From assembly GCA_023381515.1 (NCBI GenBank), contig JAMCQI010000066.1, positions 1 through 7,006 on the forward strand: a DNA stretch of 7,006 nucleotides. The letters run 5' to 3'. The notes under the pieces were generated by a model. The model was not told the DNA's origin and did no database searches. It saw only the letters and a program-made list of their open reading frames with translations. The stretch comes from Chloroflexota bacterium. Its GTDB lineage: Bacteria > Chloroflexota > Anaerolineae > UBA4142. Position numbers and translations under genes: made by a program. This document shows positions 1 to 5,470 of the stretch, in pieces. Numbering within the stretch: position 1 is the first letter of the stretch; each line of letters starts with the position of its first letter.

Positions 1-3000
1 TGTTCTCTAGCGTGAACGAGCCGCCGGCTTGCTGGCCCGTGCCCACGAGGAGGATGTTGGATGGCGGCGAAGGCCGGCCCTCGGAATCGATGGCGCACAG
101 TGCGGCGCGCAAAGTCGTATTGGCAGGGAGCGAGCCGCCGGTGGCTGACCGCGACGCCGATTTGATCCCCGGCGCCCCCGCGCCCGGCGAGAACTGGTTG
201 ACCGGCAGTTTCCCGGTGATGATGAGGCTGGCGAGCGCGCTACCGTCGGCGAGGATCGTGTAGGTCTGGTTCGAATCGAACGTCCATTCGTTCGGGAACA
301 GCGCATCCCAAGAGGGCGCCTGCACCTGATATGGCGCCCAGGCCGGGCCGAGGGGGATCGCATAGAACAAGCCCGGCAGGGGCGCGGGCGCCACATCCGC
401 CGGCTTCGGGCCGGTATCGAGGTCGTACATCGAGTCGGTGACCGTCTGCGCCTCAATCTGGACGGACCAGTCTTTCCGGAGTGACCAGCGTTGAATCCGG
501 AACTTACCCGTCCCGCCCGGAACGTCGGAATGTGTGATCGAGACGACTTGGCCGACCTCGTTGCCCAAGCCCAGCAGCGTCGTGCCCCACGTGGCCACCC
601 GCGCGCCGCGCCACTCCGCGGGATTGATGCCGCCGATTTCCTCGCGCACGCGCGTGGCTGCGATGCGGAGCGCCTGGCTCAGCGTGGAGCAGCCCACCGA
701 GTGCATCTGCGCCGTCAGAGGGGACTGCGCGCGGCCGTAGTAGGCGGCGTGGCTCTTGTCGCAGTACTCGGCGGTGTTGGCTTGGTAGGCGTATGCCACG
801 TCGGCGAAGGAAAGAACCAGCTTTTCGAAGCCCGCCTGGATGGGCGTCAACCGGAGGCTCTGGAACAGCATGTTGGCCGCGGTGTAGGCGTCCACGGCGC
901 TGGCGTTGACGCGGCACCCGAGTTTCAGCTTGCCAAATTCCCAGGTGTAGAACCCCAGGCAGCAGTTGAGCACCTCGGCTAGCCAATCCCGGAACGGCTT
1001 CTGGCTGCCGATGACGCCCTGAAACTGAAACTGCGTCTCGGTAATCGCGTAGGTGTCCTCCTCGGCGTAACCGGCGGCCACGGCGTCAGCGATGGGCAAG
1101 ACAACCAGATTCTGCTGCCCGTCGTAATAGGGCTGCTCGCCGTCGTAATACTGGAACGTCCAACTGCCGTCGGGATTCCGGTTGATTTGCGCACCGTTGA
1201 GCGCATACCCCTCGGCGGTGATCGAGTACGCGGTGCCGGACGTGGCGCCCAGGACCGGCGCCACCTGGTCGGCGGCGATCTCGGCGGCGCCGCTGCCATC
1301 GCCGGCCACCACAGACGGGAGGACGAACGCTGCCAGTTGGTCCTCCGACGCGGGCCCGGAGCCGCCGGCAGGGTTCGAACCGGTAGAAGGGTCGCCGTAG
1401 AGTCCCGTGGCGCGCAGCAGCATGTTGACGGCGATCCAAAACGGGTTCACCAGACCGCGGACCGCGCTGCGGTTGCCGTCCTTGTCCCAAGTCCAGCCCC
1501 AGAGGCCGAAATCGATGGGGACCTTCATCTGGTGCTGGTCCGGCGTGCTGGGCTGGATCTTGCTGTCCTTCTGGATGCGGATCTCGCAGGCCGCCGTGCC
1601 CGCAGCGAAGATATCCGGCTGCCACACCTGCGGCGTGCCCTGGCCCAGGGAGAAGGAATCGCTCGCCGGGTTCGCGGGGTCGTTTCCGGGGACGTACCGA
1701 AGGCCATATCCCGGATGGTACTTCGAAACATTCAAATTGCCATCGAGCTTGAGCCCCTGCCAGAGGAAACCATCGACCATCGGCGCGACCACGTAGCGGT
1801 AGCCGTCGGCGTTCTGGACCACCATCGAGGCGGTGAACCCGCCCAGCGGGCCCGCACCCAGGATCCCCAGGGAATCCGAGAAGTCGGATTCGTCGCGGTA
1901 CGCGACCATCAGGGCGGCGGCGAAGAAGGCGAACAGGGGGTTGCCCCCGGAGTTACACCAGATCTCGGACAGCGCGATGCCCCAGACAGTATCGGAGATG
2001 ATCGACGTGGCGGTGACCCTGTTGCGGCCGAGGCCGGCGAAGCCGGTCGAGTTGTCCAGGATGTTCACGCCCTGCGGATCGGCCTGCTGGCCGCCGAAGT
2101 ACTTCGCCATGCCGTGCGCCTGGCAGCCGTTGGCGGATTCGAGGTAGTAGTCGCAGGAATCCGGATCGCCGCCGCTGCCGTGGGCCGCGTAAGGACAGTT
2201 CACGCCGTCGTTGAAGATCTTCCAGCACTGCCGGCTCACCACCCGCTCCGGGTACTGGTTCATGATCTGGAAGAAGCCATCGGAGCAGGTCACCGGGAAG
2301 TTCGCGGTGCCGTCGCTCACGAAGTTCTGGATGACGCCTTTCCAGAGTTGAAGCAGGATGCCGGAGTTGACGTGGAACAGGCAGAGGTCGATTTCGGCGT
2401 ATTTTAGATCCGTGTCGTTCGCCAACTGGGTCATCGCCCGGTCGGCGTTGCCGAAGGTGAAGCGAACGTTATCCGAGGACCCCTTGATGTCCTGGGAGAT
2501 GATCACGTCGGAGCCGGACTCGCCGATGCCGATGAGCCGCGGAAGGTACAGTTGGCCGCCGACCGTCACGCGCCGGTCGGAGAGGTAGATGTCGCCCACG
2601 CGCCACTGCGTGGGGCTGGTATCCGGCTGGTGGCCCGTGTTCGCCGCCACCTTCGAGATGTACGTGACGCCCTTGTAGCTGACCCAATCGTCGACGGCGT
2701 ATGTCACGGTCGCGCTCCAGGCGGGCTCGCGGGGCGCGATATGAATCAGCGGAACGATCTGCTGGACCTCGGAAAGGAGCGCCGTCGAGAGTGCGCTCGA
2801 GGGGAACCGCACACAGGTGGACGCGACCGTGTAGCCGAGCGCCTGCGTGGGATCAACCACCTCGACGAATGTCAGGCCGGCCTGGACGGCATTTCGAAGG
2901 TACTCCAGCGAAAGCGGCGCCTGGTCGAAGGTGACGAGAGTAGCCGTCGCGGTGCCATCCGGATTCGGGACGTTGTACGTGAACGCCTTCCAAGGGCCCT

Positions 3001-3250
3001 GCACATCCTCCCAAAAGGCGCGCAACGCGCGTGCCTCGCTCCAGTTGAGGTTGGGCCTCCGGAACTGGAATTTGCGCGGGCCGATGCCCGCGTAATACCG
3101 CTGCTCCTGCTTGGCGTCGAGGCTGCCGAAGCGGTGGACGATCACCGGGCGTTCGACGGAGAAGCCGAACGGGTACTCGCTGGTGAGCGGAAATGTCTGG
3201 CCGGAATTGACTACCGCCGGGACGGCGATACGGCCGATGGAGTCGGACAT
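1..3250 (-). CDS. Large phage tail tip / central hub protein (gpM-, gpL- and gpJ-like fusion), partial
   Basis: The frame is open without a stop from ATG at 3250 to the left edge, giving 1,083 visible residues; the C-terminus is missing. Residues 1-130 resemble gpM/DUF2460 tail proteins (Arg-rich strand, then an EARALRAFW helix near 72-80). Residues 178-216 look like a CBM5/12-type carbohydrate-binding module. Residues 342-388 hold four spaced cysteines followed by FGG, as in the Fe-S domain of lambda gpL. Later parts look gpJ-like: SLGILGAGPLGGF, then NPFW near 602-605. The last visible stretch, with DSEGRPSPPSN, looks like a fibronectin type III strand pair. By family knowledge such a protein would cap the tail tube at its tip and contact the host. 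An in-frame stop lies a short way upstream of ATG 3250; no good Shine-Dalgarno precedes the ATG, so the start is the likeliest but not certain. Codon use is strongly GC-rich. The tail role is well supported; the domain borders are inference. Confidence 0.85.
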   Translation of the reverse strand, partial: MSDSIGRIAVPAVVNSGQTFPLTSEYPFGFSVERPVIVHRFGSLDAKQEQRYYAGIGPRKFQFRRPNLNWSEARALRAFWEDVQGPWKAFTYNVPNPDGTATATLVTFDQAPLSLEYLRNAVQAGLTFVEVVDPTQALGYTVASTCVRFPSSALSTALLSEVQQIVPLIHIAPREPAWSATVTYAVDDWVSYKGVTYISKVAANTGHQPDTSPTQWRVGDIYLSDRRVTVGGQLYLPRLIGIGESGSDVIISQDIKGSSDNVRFTFGNADRAMTQLANDTDLKYAEIDLCLFHVNSGILLQLWKGVIQNFVSDGTANFPVTCSDGFFQIMNQYPERVVSRQCWKIFNDGVNCPYAAHGSGGDPDSCDYYLESANGCQAHGMAKYFGGQQADPQGVNILDNSTGFAGLGRNRVTATSIISDTVWGIALSEIWCNSGGNPLFAFFAAALMVAYRDESDFSDSLGILGAGPLGGFTASMVVQNADGYRYVVAPMVDGFLWQGLKLDGNLNVSKYHPGYGLRYVPGNDPANPASDSFSLGQGTPQVWQPDIFAAGTAACEIRIQKDSKIQPSTPDQHQMKVPIDFGLWGWTWDKDGNRSAVRGLVNPFWIAVNMLLRATGLYGDPSTGSNPAGGSGPASEDQLAAFVLPSVVAGDGSGAAEIAADQVAPVLGATSGTAYSITAEGYALNGAQINRNPDGSWTFQYYDGEQPYYDGQQNLVVLPIADAVAAGYAEEDTYAITETQFQFQGVIGSQKPFRDWLAEVLNCCLGFYTWEFGKLKLGCRVNASAVDAYTAANMLFQSLRLTPIQAGFEKLVLSFADVAYAYQANTAEYCDKSHAAYYGRAQSPLTAQMHSVGCSTLSQALRIAATRVREEIGGINPAEWRGARVATWGTTLLGLGNEVGQVVSITHSDVPGGTGKFRIQRWSLRKDWSVQIEAQTVTDSMYDLDTGPKPADVAPAPLPGLFYAIPLGPAWAPYQVQAPSWDALFPNEWTFDSNQTYTILADGSALASLIITGKLPVNQFSPGAGAPGIKSASRSATGGSLPANTTLRAALCAIDSEGRPSPPSNILLVGTGQQAGGSFTLEN
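2123..2227 (-). other. gpL-like four-cysteine (probable Fe-S) domain within the tail tip protein
   Basis: The translated segment has cysteines at residues 342, 352, 366 and 376 (C-x9-C-x13-C-x9-C) in the context RQCWKIF, NCPY, SCDYY and NGCQAHG, followed by KYFGG. Lambda gpL and its relatives carry four conserved cysteines in a similar C-terminal arrangement that bind an iron-sulfur cluster in the tail tip. The match here is by motif spacing and surrounding residues; the cofactor itself is inferred. Confidence 0.6.
2603..2719 (-). other. CBM5/12-like carbohydrate-binding module inside the tail tip protein
   Basis: Residues 178-216 run from WSATVTYAVDDWVSYKG through TYISKVAANTG to the final TQW. 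This is the usual CBM5/12 pattern of W, then Y-x2-D/GD-x-V-x-Y-x-G-x-x-Y, then N-x-G-x-x-P and a closing W. In chitinases and some phage proteins this module binds polysaccharide. Here it lies between the gpM-like and gpL-like parts, so it could be a surface-exposed decoration that binds cell-surface glycan. Confidence 0.6.
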
Positions 3251-3270
3251 GATGTGCTGAGAAGAAGAGC

Positions 3271-3293
3271 GAACGCTGTTCGGCAGCGCGTTC
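3271..3293. other. Stem-loop in the leader of the large tail tip gene
   Basis: GAACGCTG at 3271-3278 pairs with CAGCG plus TTC at 3284-3293, with a two-base bulge and a five-base loop (TTCGG). On the minus strand it is followed by a pyrimidine-rich stretch and then ATG 3250, about 20 bases away. It could be a weak terminator remnant or a translational control element. The role is unknown. Confidence 0.35.
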
Positions 3294-3296
3294 AAA

Positions 3297-3307
3297 GCCT
3301 ACTAGGC
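3297..3307. repeat. Short palindrome GCCTA-C-TAGGC
   Basis: Two perfect 5-base arms surround a single central base, in the spacer between the divergent tail tip gene and the zinc-ribbon gene. It may be an operator half-site pair, but arms this short also occur by chance. Confidence 0.25.
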
Positions 3308-3329
3308 GAAAAGGAATGGCAGTCGATGC

Positions 3330-3343
3330 GTCAGGCCAACTCC
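3330..3343. repeat. Left flanking direct repeat of the accessory block
   Basis: GTCAGGCCAACTCC matches GTCAGGCCACCTCC at 4831-4844 in 13 of 14 positions and in the same orientation. Read on the minus strand it spells GAG TTG GCC TGA, echoing the GAG GTG GCC TGA end of the M-like gene. The two copies bracket the plus-strand zinc-ribbon gene and its upstream region. Confidence 0.5.
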
Positions 3344-3360
3344 GACTCGCGTCATCCGGC

Positions 3361-3372
3361 CGGGAATTCCCG
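3361..3372. promoter_or_regulatory. Perfect 12-base palindrome, possible operator
   Basis: CGGGAATTCCCG is identical to its reverse complement. It lies 124 bases before the proposed start of the zinc-ribbon gene, inside the block bounded by the direct repeats. The symmetry fits a site for a dimeric repressor, but no cognate regulator is in the window. Confidence 0.35.
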
Positions 3373-3387
3373 CAACGGGACTTCAAG

Positions 3388-3405
3388 CTCGCGTGGCCTG
3401 GCGAG
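3388..3405. other. Small stem-loop upstream of the zinc-ribbon gene
   Basis: CTCGC at 3388-3392 can pair with GCGAG at 3401-3405 around an eight-base loop. It sits between the 12-base palindrome and the GCGTTT repeats. The stem is short and its function is unknown. Confidence 0.25.
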
Positions 3406-3418
3406 ATCGGAGAGACGG

Positions 3419-3481
3419 GCGTTTTGCGGCAGGTTGCGGCTAACGAATAAGGAACGCGTTTGCAGGCATCGCGTTTACGGC
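3419..3481 (+). repeat. Three related GCGTTT direct repeats upstream of the zinc-ribbon gene
   Basis: The copies are GCGTTTTGCGGC (3419-3430), GCGTTTGCAGGC (3456-3467) and GCGTTTACGGC (3471-3481). An extra TTGCGGC at 3434-3440 repeats the end of the first copy ten bases on. They lie in the same orientation immediately before the gene and overlap the possible promoter, so they could be binding sites for a regulator. Confidence 0.35.
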
Positions 3482-3487
3482 TGTAAT
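3459..3487 (+). promoter_or_regulatory. Possible promoter for the zinc-ribbon gene
   Basis: TTTGCA at 3459-3464 and TGTAAT at 3482-3487 are separated by 17 bases and match the sigma-70 boxes at 4 and 5 of 6 positions. Transcription would start near 3494-3497, almost at the proposed GTG start, which implies a leaderless or nearly leaderless message. The match is weak and overlaps the GCGTTT repeats. Confidence 0.25.
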
Positions 3488-3496
3488 GTTGGGGTA

Positions 3497-4783
3497 GTGC
3501 AAGAATCTGAATTCAATCCACGGGATTTGATTGCTGGCCCCTTCCAGTCCTGCCCAAAATGCGGACAGCCGCTGTTTGGGGTCGTCATGGTCAGGCGCGA
3601 CGCATACTTCCGCAGATGTCAGGCGTGTTTTCATTCAGCCATATTCACGTTGCCGGTCTTGCGAAAGAAAATCCTCTACCTCGATCAGTTCGCGATCAGT
3701 AATCTCGTGAAGGCTTTGGACCCGCGCACAAAAGGTCACGCGCGAACGGTCGCCGATCCGTTTTGGACCAAGCTCTTTCAGACGCTCGAAATTGCGGCCA
3801 AGATGCAGCTCATCGTCTGTCCGGATTCCGATGAACATCGAACTGAGTCTCTGGTCGCTCCCTTCTATACTAATCTGAAGCGGATATACGAGCATTTCTC
3901 GAACGGCGTTTCGTTTCACGATTCACGAACGATCCGCCGCATACAACTTGTGGAAATGGCCGAACGATGGCTGGATGGGAAGAAGCCGGAGTGCACCCTC
4001 GATCCGGGTCTCATAACAAGCGGCGATTTGCACGGCTGGCAGAGCCCGATAGGCGTCTCAGTGACATTACCTCAAGCAGACGCAGTCCTTGAGGGGATTC
4101 GGGAAACGAGGAAACGAGTGCATCAGGAAATGCAGATCGCTTTCGAATATTGGCGGTCAGAGAAGCTCTCGTTTGACGAGCGGGTTACGAGAGAGGCCGG
4201 CCAATACGGCACAAAGCTCTTGGCAGACTTACTTAACTGGCGCGACAAGGTGCGGGAAGCTCAGTTTGGGTTGAACTCAGTCGATCCACGCGAGTTGTAC
4301 CCAACCCCCGGGGTGGAGATTCTCATGGCCTTAATTACCGCATTTCGTACTAGGGGCTTATCGGAAGATGAGGCACCGCATAAGGCTTTTGAATTCCTCC
4401 GATCCGACGTGCCGACCGCCGCTCCACGCCGCCAAGTATCCGGGCTGTTGTACGCTGCACTCGCAATGCGAGCTCAGAACGGACAGGTCCGCGCACCGAA
4501 CCAGGGAATGGCGACCGATATAAGCGTACTCGCGGATCTGCTTCCATATTGTGATGCCATGTTCGTAGACAACGCTGCGAGGGCTCTTGTAGAAGACATC
4601 CCCAAGAACCGCAAGCCACCCTACGGCTGTAAGGTCTTCTCCGCCGCGGTTCGTACCGAGTTTTTGGCGTATTTGGGGCAGATTGTAACCGCCGCGTCCG
4701 AGGAGCACCGCAGCATGATTCAGCAGGTATACGGTGACGAGTACATCAAACCATACGATGAGATACTGTTAACTAAGAAGTAG
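3497..4783 (+). CDS. Zinc-ribbon plus PIN-like nuclease candidate; accessory protein of unknown function
   Basis: The predicted protein is 428 residues. C19/C22 (CPKCG) and C41/C44 (CQACF) form a clear zinc ribbon. It is followed at once by a hydrophobic strand ending in LYLDQFAISNL, with D63 in the place of the first PIN-domain aspartate. E113 or E117 (EHRTESL) could be the second acid. D341, D353 and D358 in the DISVLADLL and CDAMFVDN segment resemble the C-terminal acidic motif. Between these lies a long, mostly helical stretch, so a PIN fold would need a large insertion. I do not recognise a named family. GTG 3497 is chosen because upstream in-frame residues are Arg/Ser-rich and look non-coding, and because GGGG lies just ahead; ATG 3326 is the alternative. 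The gene opposes the tail operon and ends 48 bases from the convergent M-like gene, with no convincing terminator between them. Its lower GC suggests separate acquisition. RNA or DNA cleavage in phage competition is inference. Confidence 0.8.
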   Translation: MQESEFNPRDLIAGPFQSCPKCGQPLFGVVMVRRDAYFRRCQACFHSAIFTLPVLRKKILYLDQFAISNLVKALDPRTKGHARTVADPFWTKLFQTLEIAAKMQLIVCPDSDEHRTESLVAPFYTNLKRIYEHFSNGVSFHDSRTIRRIQLVEMAERWLDGKKPECTLDPGLITSGDLHGWQSPIGVSVTLPQADAVLEGIRETRKRVHQEMQIAFEYWRSEKLSFDERVTREAGQYGTKLLADLLNWRDKVREAQFGLNSVDPRELYPTPGVEILMALITAFRTRGLSEDEAPHKAFEFLRSDVPTAAPRRQVSGLLYAALAMRAQNGQVRAPNQGMATDISVLADLLPYCDAMFVDNAARALVEDIPKNRKPPYGCKVFSAAVRTEFLAYLGQIVTAASEEHRSMIQQVYGDEYIKPYDEILLTKK

Positions 4784-4830
4784 CTTGGCCCGACCAACTG
4801 GCCCTCAATGTCCCGGTTTCGTATTGGTAG

Positions 4831-4844
4831 GTCAGGCCACCTCC
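4831..4844. repeat. Right flanking direct repeat of the accessory block
   Basis: GTCAGGCCACCTCC matches the copy at 3330-3343 in 13 of 14 positions. It covers the stop codon and last codons of the M-like gene (EVA and TGA on the minus strand), so an insertion here would leave that gene intact. Confidence 0.5.
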
Positions 4845-5248
4845 ACCAACTCCAAACCCTGCACATTCGAGCGCGCGAGATCTGTTGCCTGCGCCCAATT
4901 CCCGCGGAATGCCACCGTCACGCGCCCCTGCGTGTTGTTGCCAGTCGGATCGTAATTGCTGCCGATCTGCTCGTCCGCAGCCACGTCGAACGGGTCGTAG
5001 AACGCGAACGGCGTCAACCCTCCGTTCTGCGAAACCCAGAAACTCCAGAGCGCCGCCAACGCCGCCGCGCTCAGGCGCTTACTCAACCGGTACGTCCGGC
5101 GCGAAGTTTGCGCCAGTTGCGAGCGTTGGATCGTGCCGTCGTGATACTGGTTTTGCAGTTGCGCATACTCGCGCACCTCGGTGAACGCCGTGCACAACGA
5201 TGCTGGCATCACGCTGTTCGGCGCGGCTGGCTGGAGGTTACCGGGCAT
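4832..5248 (-). CDS. Phage tail tip protein, gpM/DUF2460-like
   Basis: The protein has 138 residues, a length close to that of lambda gpM-type minor tail proteins. Visible hallmarks are YHDGTIQRS near 35-43, an Arg-rich strand RRTYRLSKRL at 50-59, a helix ending in ALWSFWVSQNGG at 66-77, and FAFYDPF at 81-87. This order (strand, helix with a tryptophan/phenylalanine pair, glycine turn, aromatic-proline strand) is that of DUF2460 and gpM-like proteins, which sit at the tail tip between the tape measure end and the hub. ATG 5248 has an AAGAGGT ribosome site eight bases upstream. The gene follows the tape measure gene after 222 bases and precedes the large tip gene, as expected from lambda order. 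Its 3' end carries the right repeat of the accessory block. The N-terminus of the large tip protein has a similar domain. The fold assignment is by pattern only. Confidence 0.75.
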   Translation of the reverse strand: MPGNLQPAAPNSVMPASLCTAFTEVREYAQLQNQYHDGTIQRSQLAQTSRRTYRLSKRLSAAALAALWSFWVSQNGGLTPFAFYDPFDVAADEQIGSNYDPTGNNTQGRVTVAFRGNWAQATDLARSNVQGLELVEVA

Positions 5249-5256
5249 GGCGAAAT

Positions 5257-5263
5257 ACCTCTT
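5257..5263 (-). promoter_or_regulatory. Ribosome binding site of the M-like tail gene
   Basis: AAGAGGT on the minus strand lies eight bases before ATG 5248. It fixes the start of the M-like gene and contrasts with the large tip gene, which has no comparable site. Confidence 0.6.
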
Positions 5264-5288
5264 GCGACCTCGGGCGCGCCAAGCAATG

Positions 5289-5310
5289 GGTGGTAAAGAG
5301 AGAAACCACC
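5289..5310 (+). promoter_or_regulatory. Hairpin with purine-rich ribosome site in its loop, directly before a small ORF
   Basis: GGTGGT at 5289-5294 pairs perfectly with ACCACC at 5305-5310. The ten-base loop AAAGAGAGAA contains the only plausible ribosome site for the ATG at 5311, which starts right after the stem. The placement could control translation of the small frame. Six base pairs, mostly G-C, is modest stability. Confidence 0.35.
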
Positions 5311-5469
5311 ATGACCGACAGAGACAAAATCTTCATCGAATGCCGGACCATTGTCCAGTTGACTGCGGCGTTGGCTGCCGCCATCGAACGGCTGGGCGCC
5401 GCAGTAGAGGAACTGATGCCGCCTCCCGCGGATGACGCCAATCAACCTGGGACCGAGCGAATCAACTGA
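5311..5469 (+). CDS. Small protein of unknown function (52 residues) opposite the tail operon
   Basis: The frame reads from ATG 5311 to TGA 5467-5469 and ends one base before the tape measure stop on the other strand, so the two genes meet tail to tail. The protein begins MTDRDKIFIECRTIVQL and continues as an Ala/Leu/Glu-rich, probably amphipathic helix to about residue 35. It ends in a Pro/Asp-rich polar tail with no membrane segment. The frame could extend upstream, but ATG 5311 fits best because AGAG lies about nine bases before it, in a hairpin loop. The gap between the tail genes is otherwise unexplained, and no minus-strand frame here looks like protein. I do not recognise a family. It could be a small regulator or a second accessory gene; a chance open frame remains possible at this length. 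Confidence 0.5.
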   Translation: MTDRDKIFIECRTIVQLTAALAAAIERLGAAVEELMPPPADDANQPGTERIN

Positions 5470-5470
5470 C

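Larger units (their letters stand above)
3330..4844 (+). other. Candidate inserted accessory (moron-like) block within the tail operon
   Basis: The block contains one complete plus-strand gene and about 150 bases of upstream sequence, bounded by near-identical 14-base direct repeats. It interrupts the minus-strand tail genes between the M-like and the L/J-like gene. Its GC content is lower than that of its flanks. Collapsing the two repeats into one would leave about 80 bases between the M-like stop and the tail tip start, a plausible operon spacing. No transposase or integrase is present, so the mode of entry is unknown. Confidence 0.5.

Noticed and set aside
1187..2407. Long plus-strand open frame of about 406 codons
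   Set aside because: It lies wholly antisense to the tail tip gene, is rich in Arg, Ala, Val and Gly as expected of a GC-rich shadow frame, and shows no motif.
2853..3386. Minus-strand frame of 177 codons across the tail tip start
   Set aside because: It is out of frame with the tail tip gene and has no recognisable motif; the gpM-like pattern is in the frame starting at 3250.
3434..3455. Integron attC-like site suggested by GGCTAACGA
   Set aside because: No paired core sites or long imperfect palindrome are present, and there is no integrase.
2552..3496. Upstream extension of the zinc-ribbon gene frame
   Set aside because: The frame stays open, but this part is antisense to the tail tip gene up to 3250 and then Arg/Ser-rich low-information sequence. 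The protein-like part begins near 3497.
3635..3919. Minus-strand frame of 94 codons inside the zinc-ribbon gene, with fairly protein-like composition
   Set aside because: The plus strand carries the CxxC pairs and the LDQ strand here; the minus frame has no ribosome site or family features.
3374..4818. Inverted terminal repeats of a transposon at the block ends (AACGGGAC at 3374 against the complement of 4804-4818)
   Set aside because: The match is partial, needs a gap and does not sit at the block edges; there is no transposase.
4784..4831. Intrinsic terminator between the convergent genes
   Set aside because: Only a four-base stem (TTGG/CCAA) can be drawn and no T tract follows on either strand.
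4808..5296. Plus-strand frame of 162 codons over the M-like gene
   Set aside because: It is antisense to a gene with a good ribosome site and DUF2460-like pattern, and is Arg-rich shadow sequence.
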